A stretch of 64,000 nucleotides of DNA from Sugiyamaella lignohabitans (taxonomy: Eukaryota; Ascomycota; Dipodascomycetes; Dipodascales; Trichomonascaceae): assembly GCF_001640025.1 (NCBI RefSeq), contig NC_031673.1:372001-436000 (forward strand), written 5' to 3'. Numbering within the stretch: the first letter of the stretch is position 1; each line of letters begins with the position of its first letter. A program made the position numbers and the translations under genes. The notes below the pieces were generated by a model. The model saw only the letters and a program-made list of their open reading frames with translations, had not been told where the DNA came from and did not search any database. Below, in pieces: positions 40,627-49,895 of this stretch.

Positions 40627-42981
40627 TCACATTTCAAAGCCCTGGCCATTGACAAAGTCGTGCTCGTCGTCTTCCATCATGATATCAACGTCGGCATCGT
40701 AGTCGCCGTCATTATTGTGCCCCTGGTTGTGTCCTTGAGAATGGCCTTGAGCGCTATGGCCGGGAGGTTTCAAGCCGGAGGAGCCGTGAGGGCCAAGTCC
40801 TGATAGGGGTCCAGTGCGCTTGATGGAACGGGCCATCAGGTCAGACTCGTTATAATAGGATTCGGAGATCTTGATATCCTTGTCGTCGTAAAGGTCAATG
40901 TCATCGTCGTGCTGAATGTGTGACTTGGGTCGCACACTAGTGCCGAGTCGAGATCGGAAATTCTCGTCCAATGACGAGTCGTCGACGTACGTGAATCCTT
41001 GGAAATTGGCCTGGATTCCTGGCGAAAGAGGAGTGGATGACACAGGCATAAATGCTCTGTGAAGAACACTGGTGGATGCTTGAGTGAATTCGGGATCAAA
41101 GTTTGATGTGTCGGTCTCAGAAGATACTTGTGGCTTAAACGGAGGAGGAATCTTCTTGGCAATTAGCAAATCCCAGTTGATGTCTGAGAAAAAAGGATGC
41201 GCTCTCAACTCTCTAGCATCGTCAGTAGCACCAAGACGATGTTTAGGATTTCTATTGAGCAGACCCTTCACAAAATTGCGTCCATCAGGAGAAAGTGCGT
41301 CCTTGGGAAATCGAACTTTGCCAAATGCAATGTTCTTGTACATCTGTTGATTATCCTCGGCATAGAAAGGAGACCAGCCACAGCACATTTCAAACACAAG
41401 AACGCCCAACGACCAGAAATCCACCATCTTAGTATATCCCTGGTCGTCCAACAGCACCTCGGGTGCAAGATATTCGGTGGTTCCACAGAATGTGTTGGTG
41501 GTACCGTTGTCATTCAAATTGGCTTTGGAAAGTCCGAAATCACATAAAGCAATGTGTCCATTAGCGTCCAAAAGAATGTTCTCAGGTTTCAAGTCGCGAT
41601 ATACAATATCGTTATCGTGCAAATGTTCTAGAGCCACAATCAGCTCAGCAATATAGAATTTGGCTCGTTGTTCGCTGAATCGTCCTTCTTTCTGAAGATG
41701 CCAAAACAGTTCTCCTCCTGACATGTAATCAGTTACTAGATACAAATCGGTAGGGGTCTGAAACGACATCTTCAGACCAACAATAAATGCTGAATTGGCC
41801 GAACTGGTGCGTACAAGGATATTCCGCTCGCCAATAGTATGAGCAATCTCCTTCTTCTGAACAATGGCTTTCTTAGAAAGGACTTTCATAGCATAAATAC
41901 GTTGAGTATCCTTCTTTCGCACCTGGTAAACCTGACCAAAAGTACCTTTACCAACGAGACGAAGCACTTCAAAATCCTGAGGTCCATATTGTCGTTTCGA
42001 CACCTTTTCGTAAAAGATGCCCACTCGGACTTCTCCAGATACACGTTCACCCTGAATCCGAGGTTCTAAAGTGAGCCATTTCTCAATAACACGAGACGTC
42101 AAATCAGGTTTTAATCGAGCATGGCCCAGGAAAAGATCGTTATTTTTGGCATCATAAATGGATACTTCCAATTCGCCGTCGTTCGAAGTGACATCGAATT
42201 GAGCCTCATCTTTCCACATGGGATTAGTATTAGATCCAGCGCCTCGATGGGCGCCATTATTCAGTTTCGACAGAGTCAGACTCGACGATTGTCTGCTCTT
42301 GGGGATTGCAATGCCAATTGGTTGTGTCGAGTTGGCCCCAGCACCTGCTGATACTGAAGGATCACCTCCTGAACCGGTGCCAGTAGGGCCATGAGAAATG
42401 AATTCGGAAGTGCCATACGTGCAAACGACGTACGGAATAGACCCTTCAGGCTGGGCCACTAACCCACGAGCTTCAATAATTCTCACTCGCAGTTTACCCA
42501 TAGGTCTAACGCTACTAAGACCGGCTTCGGGCACAGTAGTCACTGCACCCAATCCATTTGCCTGAGTATCGTTACCCAAAATGGTCACTACTGCATTACT
42601 ATTAGCCGAATCAGACCCACCAACGTCCACAGTCGAAGGCCGGGCAGTAGCCAGTCCGCTATTCGCGGCTCCAGCACCACCAGCCCCTCCTGAGGCGGAC
42701 CCATTATCCTCGTCACTGAGAACCATCTGGTCCTCTGAACCGCCACTACCGCTTCCTCCACTGCGACCAAACCCCAAACTCAGAGCAGTCGCAGCCGACG
42801 AAGTGCTTGATCTGAACGTAGGAGCGGCATTGCTCTGCGTCACAGCGCTAATCGGCTTATCCTTCAGCGGATGCAATCCGGGTGACACGTTCGCTGACCC
42901 GGTCGGCGACGAGTTCTGGCTGCTGTTGCTGCTCTTACTAAACCCGCCAAATGAAAACAGCGACTTGGCGAAATCGGGCAT
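40627..42981 (-). CDS. SCH9: AGC-family protein kinase SCH9
   Basis: A 784-residue kinase: a nutrient-signalling effector of TORC1, counterpart of mammalian S6K. The N-terminal 160 residues are Ser/Gly-rich. A C2-like domain (about 163-330, LRVRIIEARGL through YDAKNNDLFLG) is diagnostic for Sch9. The kinase domain (about 338-598) has the GKGTFG P-loop, AMKVL Lys, YRDLKPEN, DFGLSK and activation-loop NTFCGTTEYLAPE (PDK1-site Thr). The C-terminal AGC tail has FQGFTYVDDSS, the hydrophobic motif that TORC1 phosphorylates. The ATG at 42981 is the first codon after an intron acceptor. The upstream leader exon has an in-frame stop, so translation starts exactly at the exon boundary. Confidence 0.95.
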   Translation of the reverse strand: MPDFAKSLFSFGGFSKSSNSSQNSSPTGSANVSPGLHPLKDKPISAVTQSNAAPTFRSSTSSAATALSLGFGRSGGSGSGGSEDQMVLSDEDNGSASGGAGGAGAANSGLATARPSTVDVGGSDSANSNAVVTILGNDTQANGLGAVTTVPEAGLSSVRPMGKLRVRIIEARGLVAQPEGSIPYVVCTYGTSEFISHGPTGTGSGGDPSVSAGAGANSTQPIGIAIPKSRQSSSLTLSKLNNGAHRGAGSNTNPMWKDEAQFDVTSNDGELEVSIYDAKNNDLFLGHARLKPDLTSRVIEKWLTLEPRIQGERVSGEVRVGIFYEKVSKRQYGPQDFEVLRLVGKGTFGQVYQVRKKDTQRIYAMKVLSKKAIVQKKEIAHTIGERNILVRTSSANSAFIVGLKMSFQTPTDLYLVTDYMSGGELFWHLQKEGRFSEQRAKFYIAELIVALEHLHDNDIVYRDLKPENILLDANGHIALCDFGLSKANLNDNGTTNTFCGTTEYLAPEVLLDDQGYTKMVDFWSLGVLVFEMCCGWSPFYAEDNQQMYKNIAFGKVRFPKDALSPDGRNFVKGLLNRNPKHRLGATDDARELRAHPFFSDINWDLLIAKKIPPPFKPQVSSETDTSNFDPEFTQASTSVLHRAFMPVSSTPLSPGIQANFQGFTYVDDSSLDENFRSRLGTSVRPKSHIQHDDDIDLYDDKDIKISESYYNESDLMARSIKRTGPLSGLGPHGSSGLKPPGHSAQGHSQGHNQGHNNDGDYDADVDIMMEDDEHDFVNGQGFEM

Positions 42982-43190
42982 CTGTGGTCCCCTGTTAGTA
43001 CTCTGTGGGTGGTCGACGCCCGGGCTCCGCCCGGACCCGCTGGGGCTTCGCCCCAGACCCCGTAGCTCCTGCTTCGCAGGAGTTTGCTGGGATCGTGGAC
43101 GCAACCGACTCGAGCGAAGCGAGAGGAGCCACGGGGTCTGGGGCAGAGCCCCAGCCGCCGGAGGCATGTCCGCCCCCCAGCGGTACTTAC
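42982..43190 (-). other. SCH9 leader intron with GHE
   Basis: 209 nt. Donor GTAAGT, branch TACTAAC, acceptor CACAG immediately followed by the start ATG. The 5' exon is non-coding and has a poly-T tract (11 T on the minus strand). Confidence 0.82.
43020..43165. repeat. Hybrid GHE in SCH9 leader intron
   Basis: On the plus strand the left tip is replaced by a family-2 H1 (CCGGGC-TCC-GCCCGG). A family-1 H1 with loop TTC, an A hairpin and a standard B' right half follow. Confidence 0.88.
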
Positions 43191-44469
43191 CTTGTGAAAG
43201 TCAAAAAAAAAAAGTTACCTGGACTGGGTGGGATGTGAGGGTGTTAGAGTGTTGAGGAGGTTGTGTGAGTGGGAACTGTGTTCCATATGCGAATGCCAGG
43301 TCGGGCCTGTTTGCGGTTGGGTGGCTATGCGGTGTTGAGAAACCCCGGAATCAGGCAGGCGGTGGACGTAGCACCTGGTGTGTGTTTGGCGTTAGATTCG
43401 TGAATCCAATTTCTGGTCCGTGTAGCGTGTATTCAGTGGCACCTGCTCCAGTTAGTTCGGATGGTGTGTCGGAGGGTCACTACTGATCAGTCAGTACGCT
43501 TCACCCGTCGAGTTCACTCAGTCCGATTCAGTTCAGCCAATTCAGTTGAATTTGGAATTCAGATCTATGAATTCGATTCAGTTGAGTTCACGTCAAATGA
43601 ATTCACCAGTCAATCGAGTTGACTTGTTGAATTCAATCAAGACAATTATGCTGCGACAAACAACTGTACTTCTGTTGTTGACTAAAGTCAGACAGACCAG
43701 ACGGAGTCGATTCGATTGGATTCAAATACGATTTGAATCGATTCAAAAAAATTCAAGTCGGATCGATTCTATTCTTTTCTACTGGCCGGAGTTCGTGGCA
43801 ATTCAATAACTACCAGCCTCGGTCAGGATCCAGATGTACTGTACAGTCACTGTACTATCAGGCCGTGGATGATCAAAAAAACAAACTGGAATCTCAGTTT
43901 GCGGATTCAAAAATGATCTCAAGGATTGAACCAAAAAAGGATTAAAATTGATACCCACTGGTCAAACCCTATCAACACAAGTCCAAAAAAAGTGTGTTTG
44001 AAAAGCGCTTTTCTGTGATATTAGCGATGATGTATCAAAGCAGTCTGGTTTGGATGGTGTAAGCGAGAAAAAAAGGGAACCTCAGAATGGCCTGCTGGTC
44101 TGCTTAGTCTCTGCACCGATCGACAGAAAAAAGTCATCGTTGGCCAGCCGCACGATCCATATATCCCCAGGCCCTTCTTCGGGCCCCCGCCTTTTCCCGT
44201 TCCACCGGTCCCAATTTCCCCTTTCCACCCTCCTGGGCCTCATCTCAGACCTCCTCTGTCCATATCCCGGAATTTTTTAATTGACTTTTCCGTTCTCACG
44301 GCCCAGATCCCTTATCACCAGCACCCGCCGCGGCGTTTGCCCGTTATCAAGCGAGCCAATTGCATCCACTCCTTCCAGCCGTCCCCTCACGATAACCAGC
44401 CGCACCGCGATCTGCTGGCCCCGGCTCCTTATCTCTTATCAGCGCGGGTATCTGTTGGGGGAGGGGACT

Positions 44470-44608
44470 GCCTCCGGCGGCTGGGGCTCCGCCCCAGACC
44501 CTGGTTGCTCCTCTCGCTGCGCTCGAGTCGATTCGAGGGGTGGTCAGGGCCATCTCCTGCGAAGCAGGAGCAACCAGGGTCTGGGGCGGAGCCCCAGCCG
44601 CCGGAGGC
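44470..44608. repeat. GHE full copy (B-A')
   Basis: Both halves perfect. The inverted arms extend outward by GGGGACT/AGTCCCC. Confidence 0.95.
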
Positions 44609-45022
44609 AGTCCCCACCCCCCAGAAACGGTCCGATTCGCGGCCGCCGGTGTCGGTCAGGGGAGTGTTCAAACGCGAATTGCGTCATCGGCTGCAGGGCG
44701 ACGCAAGCGACCCGTGCTTGATTGCTTGCGACGAAGTCCGTTTTTCGTTGAAAAAAACGTTCTTCGGAATCCAGGACTGAATCCACAAACCACCACCCAA
44801 AACCACCCTCACCCGCCAGCACCGTGCAGACTCCGCGGACTCGACTCCTGCTGCCGGTCCCAGGACACTCTTCCCCCACAACAGCCGGCTCCTCCTCACA
44901 CTCCTCTACGAACTTTTGTATTATATTTTCTGTAAATAAACTCAATTGCACGCCTGCCCAGTCTGACGTCACCGCGCATGGAATCCTGCACAGATCGCCA
45001 GGGTGGACAATCCCTGCGTCTG

Positions 45023-45158
45023 CCTCCGGCGGCTGGGGCTCCGCCCCAGACCCCGCTGCTCCTCTCGCTGCGCTCGAGTCGTTACGTGAGAGCGCCGCAG
45101 CAACTCCTGCGAAGCAGGAGCAACCAGGGTCTGGGGCGGAGCCCCAGCCGCCGGAGGC
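45023..45158. repeat. GHE full copy (B-A'), 14 nt past ALG1 stop
   Basis: The GHE nearest to a stop codon in the window, in the 3' UTR of ALG1 at the latest. Confidence 0.95.
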
Positions 45159-45172
45159 ACGAGGGGAGGCCC

Positions 45173-46663
45173 CTAGTCGTCGTCCGAGGAGCTCGAGTCG
45201 TCTTCGCCGGGGGCCGGTTCGCGGTATTGGCCGACGCCGAAGAGCGGGCCGAGTTTTTCGGTCCAGTTGGTGTCCCATTTGATGCGGGATTCGCGAACAG
45301 CGCCGCGTTTGAGGTTGTTGAGGGTGGCAGGGTTCGTGAAGAGTTTGGCCAGTTGTTTGGCCATGTCGGTTGAGGTGTCGACAATGAGCCCGTTTTCCGA
45401 GTGTTTGACGAGCTCCGAGATGGCTGGAAATGAGAGTGAGATCACTGGTACTCCGCAGCCAAACATATCGACGATTTTCATGGGCAGGTCCCAGCCGGAC
45501 GACGACTGGTGAAGTGAGATGCCGAGGTCTGCGGCTCCTAGAACTTTCGGGTAGTCTTCAATTGGCAGCCACGTCGTATGTATCGAGATATTATGAAGTG
45601 TAGGTTGTAGAGCATCGATTTTAGCTCGTGTCTCTTTGAACATAGGCCCTTTACCAGTGATAATCACTCGCAACGGCGGTAATTGAGTTGATGCTGATGA
45701 TCTGGTTAGAATCTGTGATTTTTTGGATTCTGATTTATTGTCGTCAGATGTGGGTTTTTCTTCGGTAGTTTGTGAAGATGGGTTGCTGGCTAGTGAGTAC
45801 TTTTCAAGAGCCTCGAGTAGGATTGTGAGATCTTCATCAGGGGTATAACTGGTCGAAGTGACGAGAATTTTCTCTGTTTTGGCATCGAAATCTTTAAACA
45901 GGGTTGTCTGGTACTTGCTAATGATTTCTTTTCGTTGTGATTCTGATAACAGACTGAATTGACTGGCCGGTCGGTCATACAGAGGGATAATCCGTTTAGC
46001 GTTCATAGCGAACTCGGTACGAAGAAACTGGCCAAGTGCCACGGTCACTGTTAAATGAACAAACGATCTGTATCCAAACCAGTTTTCGTACCATTTGTAG
46101 ATTTTCACAAACGGATGATTAGGATTGTCGGGGAATTTCAGTGCCAGAATCGAGTATCCTAGGTTATGCCAGTCGATAATAACTTTAGTTCGCGGTGACA
46201 TAAACAGCGAAAAAAACCGCACCATCCCCAAAACCGGGATAGAAGGAGGGTTTTGAACTAGCAGAAAGTCTGCTCGTTTCAATTGTTTAAGAAGATCATA
46301 TAAAATCCAGTGTTGTTTGACCACTTTATATGGAGCAAACAGCACAAACGGTAGTTTATAGGCGTTTTTGACGACCGGGATTTCTCGAACCGTGATTAAT
46401 GGGTTCTCAATGACCTCGTCCATGAGTTTCGACTCTTTATAACCACACAAATCGACCTCATACCCACACTTGGCGATACTCAGCGCATGATAATTCATTC
46501 GTGGCGAGTGGCCCAGATCTCCTACCACCAGTACCACCGCTCTCTTTTTCCGCTGTAATTGCGACACATCACCTTCACCCCTACGACTCAGCAAATACAG
46601 CACTACTGGAATCGTCACATAAACAACCACCAGCGCTATTAACGCCCACCCAACTGCCTGCAT
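45173..46663 (-). CDS. ALG1: Chitobiosyldiphosphodolichol beta-mannosyltransferase ALG1
   Basis: A 496-residue ER enzyme adding the first mannose from GDP-Man to GlcNAc2-PP-dolichol in N-glycan precursor synthesis. It has an N-terminal membrane anchor (WALIALVVVYVTIPVVLYLL, about 5-26). A GT-B fold follows with VVLVVGDLGHSPRMNYHALS, FLLVQNPPSIP, IDWHNLGYSIL and KWYENWFG in the N-domain, and a C-domain with VTSTSYTPDEDL, VIITGKGP, DLGISLHQSSSGWDLPMKIVDMFGCGVPV (nucleotide-sugar binding) and ENGLIV. The Ser-rich segment around 300-325 is an insertion. ATG at 46663. The acidic tail ends SSSSDDD. Confidence 0.95.
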   Translation of the reverse strand: MQAVGWALIALVVVYVTIPVVLYLLSRRGEGDVSQLQRKKRAVVLVVGDLGHSPRMNYHALSIAKCGYEVDLCGYKESKLMDEVIENPLITVREIPVVKNAYKLPFVLFAPYKVVKQHWILYDLLKQLKRADFLLVQNPPSIPVLGMVRFFSLFMSPRTKVIIDWHNLGYSILALKFPDNPNHPFVKIYKWYENWFGYRSFVHLTVTVALGQFLRTEFAMNAKRIIPLYDRPASQFSLLSESQRKEIISKYQTTLFKDFDAKTEKILVTSTSYTPDEDLTILLEALEKYSLASNPSSQTTEEKPTSDDNKSESKKSQILTRSSASTQLPPLRVIITGKGPMFKETRAKIDALQPTLHNISIHTTWLPIEDYPKVLGAADLGISLHQSSSGWDLPMKIVDMFGCGVPVISLSFPAISELVKHSENGLIVDTSTDMAKQLAKLFTNPATLNNLKRGAVRESRIKWDTNWTEKLGPLFGVGQYREPAPGEDDSSSSDDD

Positions 46664-46768
46664 TTCTCTCTATAAACACACACTCTCTCACCAACTCCTG
46701 ATCCAACATCGACCCTGCTGATCACATCTCTTTACTTCGCTTACCCGGCCTTGCACGGCGGGGGGCCT

Positions 46769-46824
46769 GCCTCCGGCGGCTGGGGCTCCGCCCCAGACCC
46801 TGGTTGCTCCTGCTCCGCAGGAGG
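46769..46824 (+). repeat. GHE left half (A)
   Basis: A hairpin with loop TCC in place of TTC; stem intact. Confidence 0.9.
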
Positions 46825-46860
46825 GACTATTACCCTGCCGGGAGCGGCTGAGGGGGTACT

Positions 46861-46920
46861 GCCTCGGGCAGCTGGGGCTCCGCCCCAGACCCTGGTTGCT
46901 CCTCTCGCTCCGCTCGAGTC
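46861..46920 (+). repeat. GHE left half (B)
   Basis: Tip GCCTCGGGCAGC (changed), H1 perfect, type B with loop TCC. Confidence 0.88.
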
Positions 46921-47013
46921 GTTTCGTCGGCGGTTTCTAGCCAAGGAAGTGTGAATATTTCAGCCGTGCTCGGTAGGGTAAGTGCACCAGTCTTTTCTCA
47001 CCACAAACCGGGT

Positions 47014-47068
47014 CTCCTGCTTCGCAGGAGCAACCAGGGTCTGGGGCGGAGCCCCAGCCGCCGGAGGC
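47014..47068. repeat. GHE right half with flipped inner hairpin
   Basis: The inner hairpin reads CTCCTGC-TTC-GCAGGAG although the outer parts are in right-half orientation, which elsewhere has loop GAA. Only the small hairpin is inverted. Confidence 0.88.
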
Positions 47069-47134
47069 AGACCCCCAGCCATTCACAGTAGGGCAACCCC
47101 ATGGTGCCCGTGTGATCGCATGGCCGGAAGGGGT

Positions 47135-47189
47135 CTCCTGCGAAGCAGGAGCTACCGGGGTCTGGGGCGGAGCCCCAGCCGCCGGAAGC
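47135..47189. repeat. GHE right half (A')
   Basis: Normal orientation with GAA loop; tip GCCGGAAGC. Confidence 0.9.
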
Positions 47190-47374
47190 ACGGCGTTTGG
47201 CATTTCCCCCTGAACCGTCACAGCCTCGCCGACCCTTACCCCATGGTTATTTGCCGCTAGGATCAGTCGCGAACGGGAAGTGTATCACAAACAACACAAC
47301 ACGACAACTGTTGCTGCACCGTGCACTTCTTGACACTTGAAATTCCCCCGGAATTGTAACAGGCACATCTGAAA

Positions 47375-48163
47375 ATGGTAGGTGTGAGGCCATTGCAAGG
47401 CTGCTGGCCCGTTTGAGCTCGTATTCACAGGGTTTTGAGTCCCGTGACTGGTGAGATAACGGATCGGGACATGGGAGATAGGGGCTGTGTGATCAGACTT
47501 GAAACCGGTACTAACAAACCAAACAGGCTGACCAACTGACCGAACAACAAATCTCCGCGTTTAAAGAGGCATTTTCTCTGTTCGATAAGGACAACGATGG
47601 TACGTTCCCCTCGTGCCTCCGGCGGCTGGGGCTGCGCCCCAGACCCCGCTGCTCCTCTCGCTTCGCTCGAGTCGTTACCCCCGGAATCCCCGCCATCTCC
47701 TGCGAAGCAGGAGCAACCAGGGTCTGGGGCGGAGCCCCAGCCGCCGAAGGCAACACCCCACCCCCGAGAAAATCTAACACAGCCAGGCAAGATCACTACT
47801 AAGGAGCTCGGTACGGTCATGAGAAGTTTGGCATTGAACCCCTCGGAGAGCGAGTTATCGGATATGATCCACGAGGTCGATGTGGATAACGACGGCACTA
47901 TTGATTTCCCCGAGTTTCTGACCATGATGGCCCGGAAGATGAAGGACACCGACTCGGAGGAGGAGATTCGCGAGGCGTTTAAAGTGTTTGACCGTGACGG
48001 CAACGGGTTTATTTCAGCTGCCGAATTGCGCCACGTCATGACCACTATTGGCGAGCGTTTGACTGAAGAAGAGGTCGACGAAATGATCAGAGAAGCTGAT
48101 GCTAACGGCGATGGCCACATCGACTATAACGAGTTCGTCAACCTGCTGCAAAACACCAAATAG
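47375..48163 (+). CDS. CMD1: Calmodulin
   Basis: Exons 47375-47377 (ATG only), 47527-47599 and 47787-48163, giving 150 residues. The joined start [37 protein letters not shown] is textbook calmodulin. The four EF loops are [36 protein letters not shown] and [12 protein letters not shown]. All have acidic residues at positions 1, 3 or 5 and 12, so four functional Ca2+ sites are expected, unlike the degenerate fourth loop of S. cerevisiae. The intron after the ATG is a fungal calmodulin hallmark. Intron 2 (GTACGT, TCTAAC, GCCAG) splits loop I between DG and K. CTG encodes conserved Leu in the N-terminal segment. Confidence 0.97.
47378..47526 (+). other. CMD1 intron 1 (no GHE)
   Basis: 149 nt. 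Donor GTAGGT directly after the ATG, branch TACTAAC, acceptor AAACAG. Confidence 0.92.
47600..47786 (+). other. CMD1 intron 2 with GHE
   Basis: 187 nt. Only 14 nt separate donor GTACGT from the GHE tip; 35 nt from GHE to acceptor. Confidence 0.95.
47614..47751. repeat. GHE full copy (B-A') in CMD1 intron 2
   Basis: Left H1 loop TGC with an intact stem. Right tip GCCGAAGGC, the same variant as in the RSM24 intron. Confidence 0.95.
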
Positions 48164-48212
48164 AGATAGCTGGAATTTTCATGAGGTTGTTTTTCCGCGT
48201 GGATGGGGACCT

Positions 48213-48349
48213 GCCTCCGGCGGCTGGGGCTCCGCCCCAGACCCTGGTTGCTCCTGCTTCGCAGGAGATGGCGGGGATCCCGGGGGTCACGACTCGAGCG
48301 AAACGAGAGGAGCAGTGGGGTCTGGGGCGCAGCCCCAGCCGCCGGAGGC
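48213..48349. repeat. GHE full copy (A-B'), 49 nt past CMD1 stop
   Basis: Right-half H1 loop GCA. B' has GAAACGAG (one change). Confidence 0.93.
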
Positions 48350-48597
48350 ACGAGAGCCCCTGTGTGGGTTCAGTGGTGCAATTTGGGATGCGGGGATGTG
48401 CATTGGACCCTGCATCAGGGACCAAGCACCGGTGGTTCCTGCGTCTGCACCTGAATTGGCAATTCGGGCTGGGTTTCCTCAGAAACACCACAAATTGCCA
48501 CTCTAGGACTCCTGTTACCGGTTTGTGGCTGACTGGGATGTGGATAGCAGGTAAAGGGGCTGACTGAGGTGTCTTCTCATGCCGACGGGGTGGGTCT

Positions 48598-48657
48598 GCC
48601 TCCGGCGGCTGGGGCTCTGCCCCAGACCCCGTGGCTCCTCTCGCTGCGCTCGAGTCG
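48598..48657 (+). repeat. GHE left half (B), isolated
   Basis: H1 loop TCT, type B loop TGC, no partner nearby. Confidence 0.9.
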
Positions 48658-49099
48658 TTTACGTGGGATTCCTAAGAGGACTTTCCGTAAAGCTGAGGTC
48701 ACGAGAATTTATAACCTCCAGAAGTTTGTCCGGACTTCTGAGAGTTGAGTCTCAGGTGCCGTTTGGTTCCAATCTTCTCTAGAGATTTCACGTCCTTCCT
48801 AGCAAATGTTTTAAAGCATTTTTTCTTTCGTCAGAGGTATTCTACAGTTTTGCGATGAAGAAAGCATTGAAATTAATCCCAAAGTATTAAAGAAAATTTA
48901 TTATACTGAATATTTGCGGGAAGAAGTATATCGCTCGTATATGGCCCTTATCCGGTGCCAAAACTGGCGACAACCTGATTCCTTAGATCGCTGAGTATGA
49001 TAATCGAGCGAAAACGAAAATAGTTTTGCTTTCTTTCTATTTAACTATTCCTTCAAATAGCAGAAACACTGGGTATGAGGAGGAATATCTCACACTGTA

Positions 49100-49203
49100 C
49101 TCTTACATCAGAACTCTTACATCAGATCCCTTGCATCAGATCTCTTACATCAGATCTCTTGCATCAGATCTCTTGCATCAGATCTCTTGCGTCAGTTCTC
49201 TTG
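49100..49203 (+). repeat. 14-bp minisatellite TCTTGCATCAGATC
   Basis: About seven consecutive 14-bp units, alternating TCTTAC and TCTTGC at one position, outer units diverged. Confidence 0.9.
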
Positions 49204-49840
49204 AACCCCTGAGCCCGATTCCATGAGACGGACGGAAATAGTACCTGAACAAAATCAGTTAGAAACTTTGGTTTGATGTACTGGGCCTGGAAATAATGGT
49301 TTGAATTTGTCGTCCGGAGGTACTACCGAAACCTCATCCGCCCGCAACCAACGCTCTTGGGAGCTATAGCATATTTGACCCGACAAAATATCATTTGGGG
49401 GCAGCTGGACCTATTACCCTAGATATTCATCATAGACAGTTGAGTTAATGATCCAACCCATGTCGTGAGCTAAAGGGCCAATATTAACCCCCGGCCCTGG
49501 ACCCTCATATTTCACCGAAGTTTATTCAGCCACCATCCTGCGAATGCTCGCAACTGTGCTGTGCCTCCTTATTATATTCACTTTTAACTGTTTGTATGTC
49601 TCTATCTGAGTTCCAGTTAATGTCTTATACTAACTAGTCCTCTCTTTTTTCAGTATCACGATAATTTCCATGCTTGAAACATATTGTGTTACCCGGCGCT
49701 GACAATTCTAAGTGCCTCTGGGCCAGAGCACACGGGACTGGGCGAGTTCCAGTTGAACACAAAAAAGTTGAGGACTATAGCTTTCTTTTTATTCCAGAAA
49801 GACCATTTCATGACTTTAGCCTTGAACTACGTACCCGGAT

Positions 49841-49895
49841 CTCCTGCGAAGCATGAGAAACAAGGGTCTGGGGCGGAGTCCCAGCCGCCGGAGGC
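49841..49895. repeat. Decayed GHE right half (A')
   Basis: The A' stem has a mismatch (GCATGAG) and H1 has one too (GAGTCCCAG). Immediately preceded by TACCCGGAT. Confidence 0.82.

Larger units (their letters stand above)
43191..45172. other. Gene-free region between SCH9 and ALG1
   Basis: The SCH9-proximal part has degenerate GATTCA/GAATTC-type repeats (about 43500-43760) with a palindrome GATTCAAAT-ACG-ATTTGAATC (43719-43739). The ALG1 side carries two full GHEs. A short minus-strand frame near 44277-44430 lacks an ATG and was not called. Confidence 0.5.
46664..47374. promoter_or_regulatory. Divergent promoter ALG1/CMD1 with four half GHEs
   Basis: About 710 bp. Two left halves followed by two right halves form a cluster at 46769-47189. 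A TTACCCGG motif (Reb1-like) lies at 46741-46748, next to ALG1. Confidence 0.6.

Noticed and set aside
44277..44430. Minus-strand frame with RGQQIAVRLVIVRGRLEGVDAIG
   Set aside because: It looks protein-like and lies beside a GHE, so it could be a last exon. But it lacks an ATG, has no CTAAC acceptor and no recognisable upstream exon or family.
46769..47189. CRISPR array
   Set aside because: Repeats are palindromic but irregularly spaced, in both orientations and in a eukaryotic genome.
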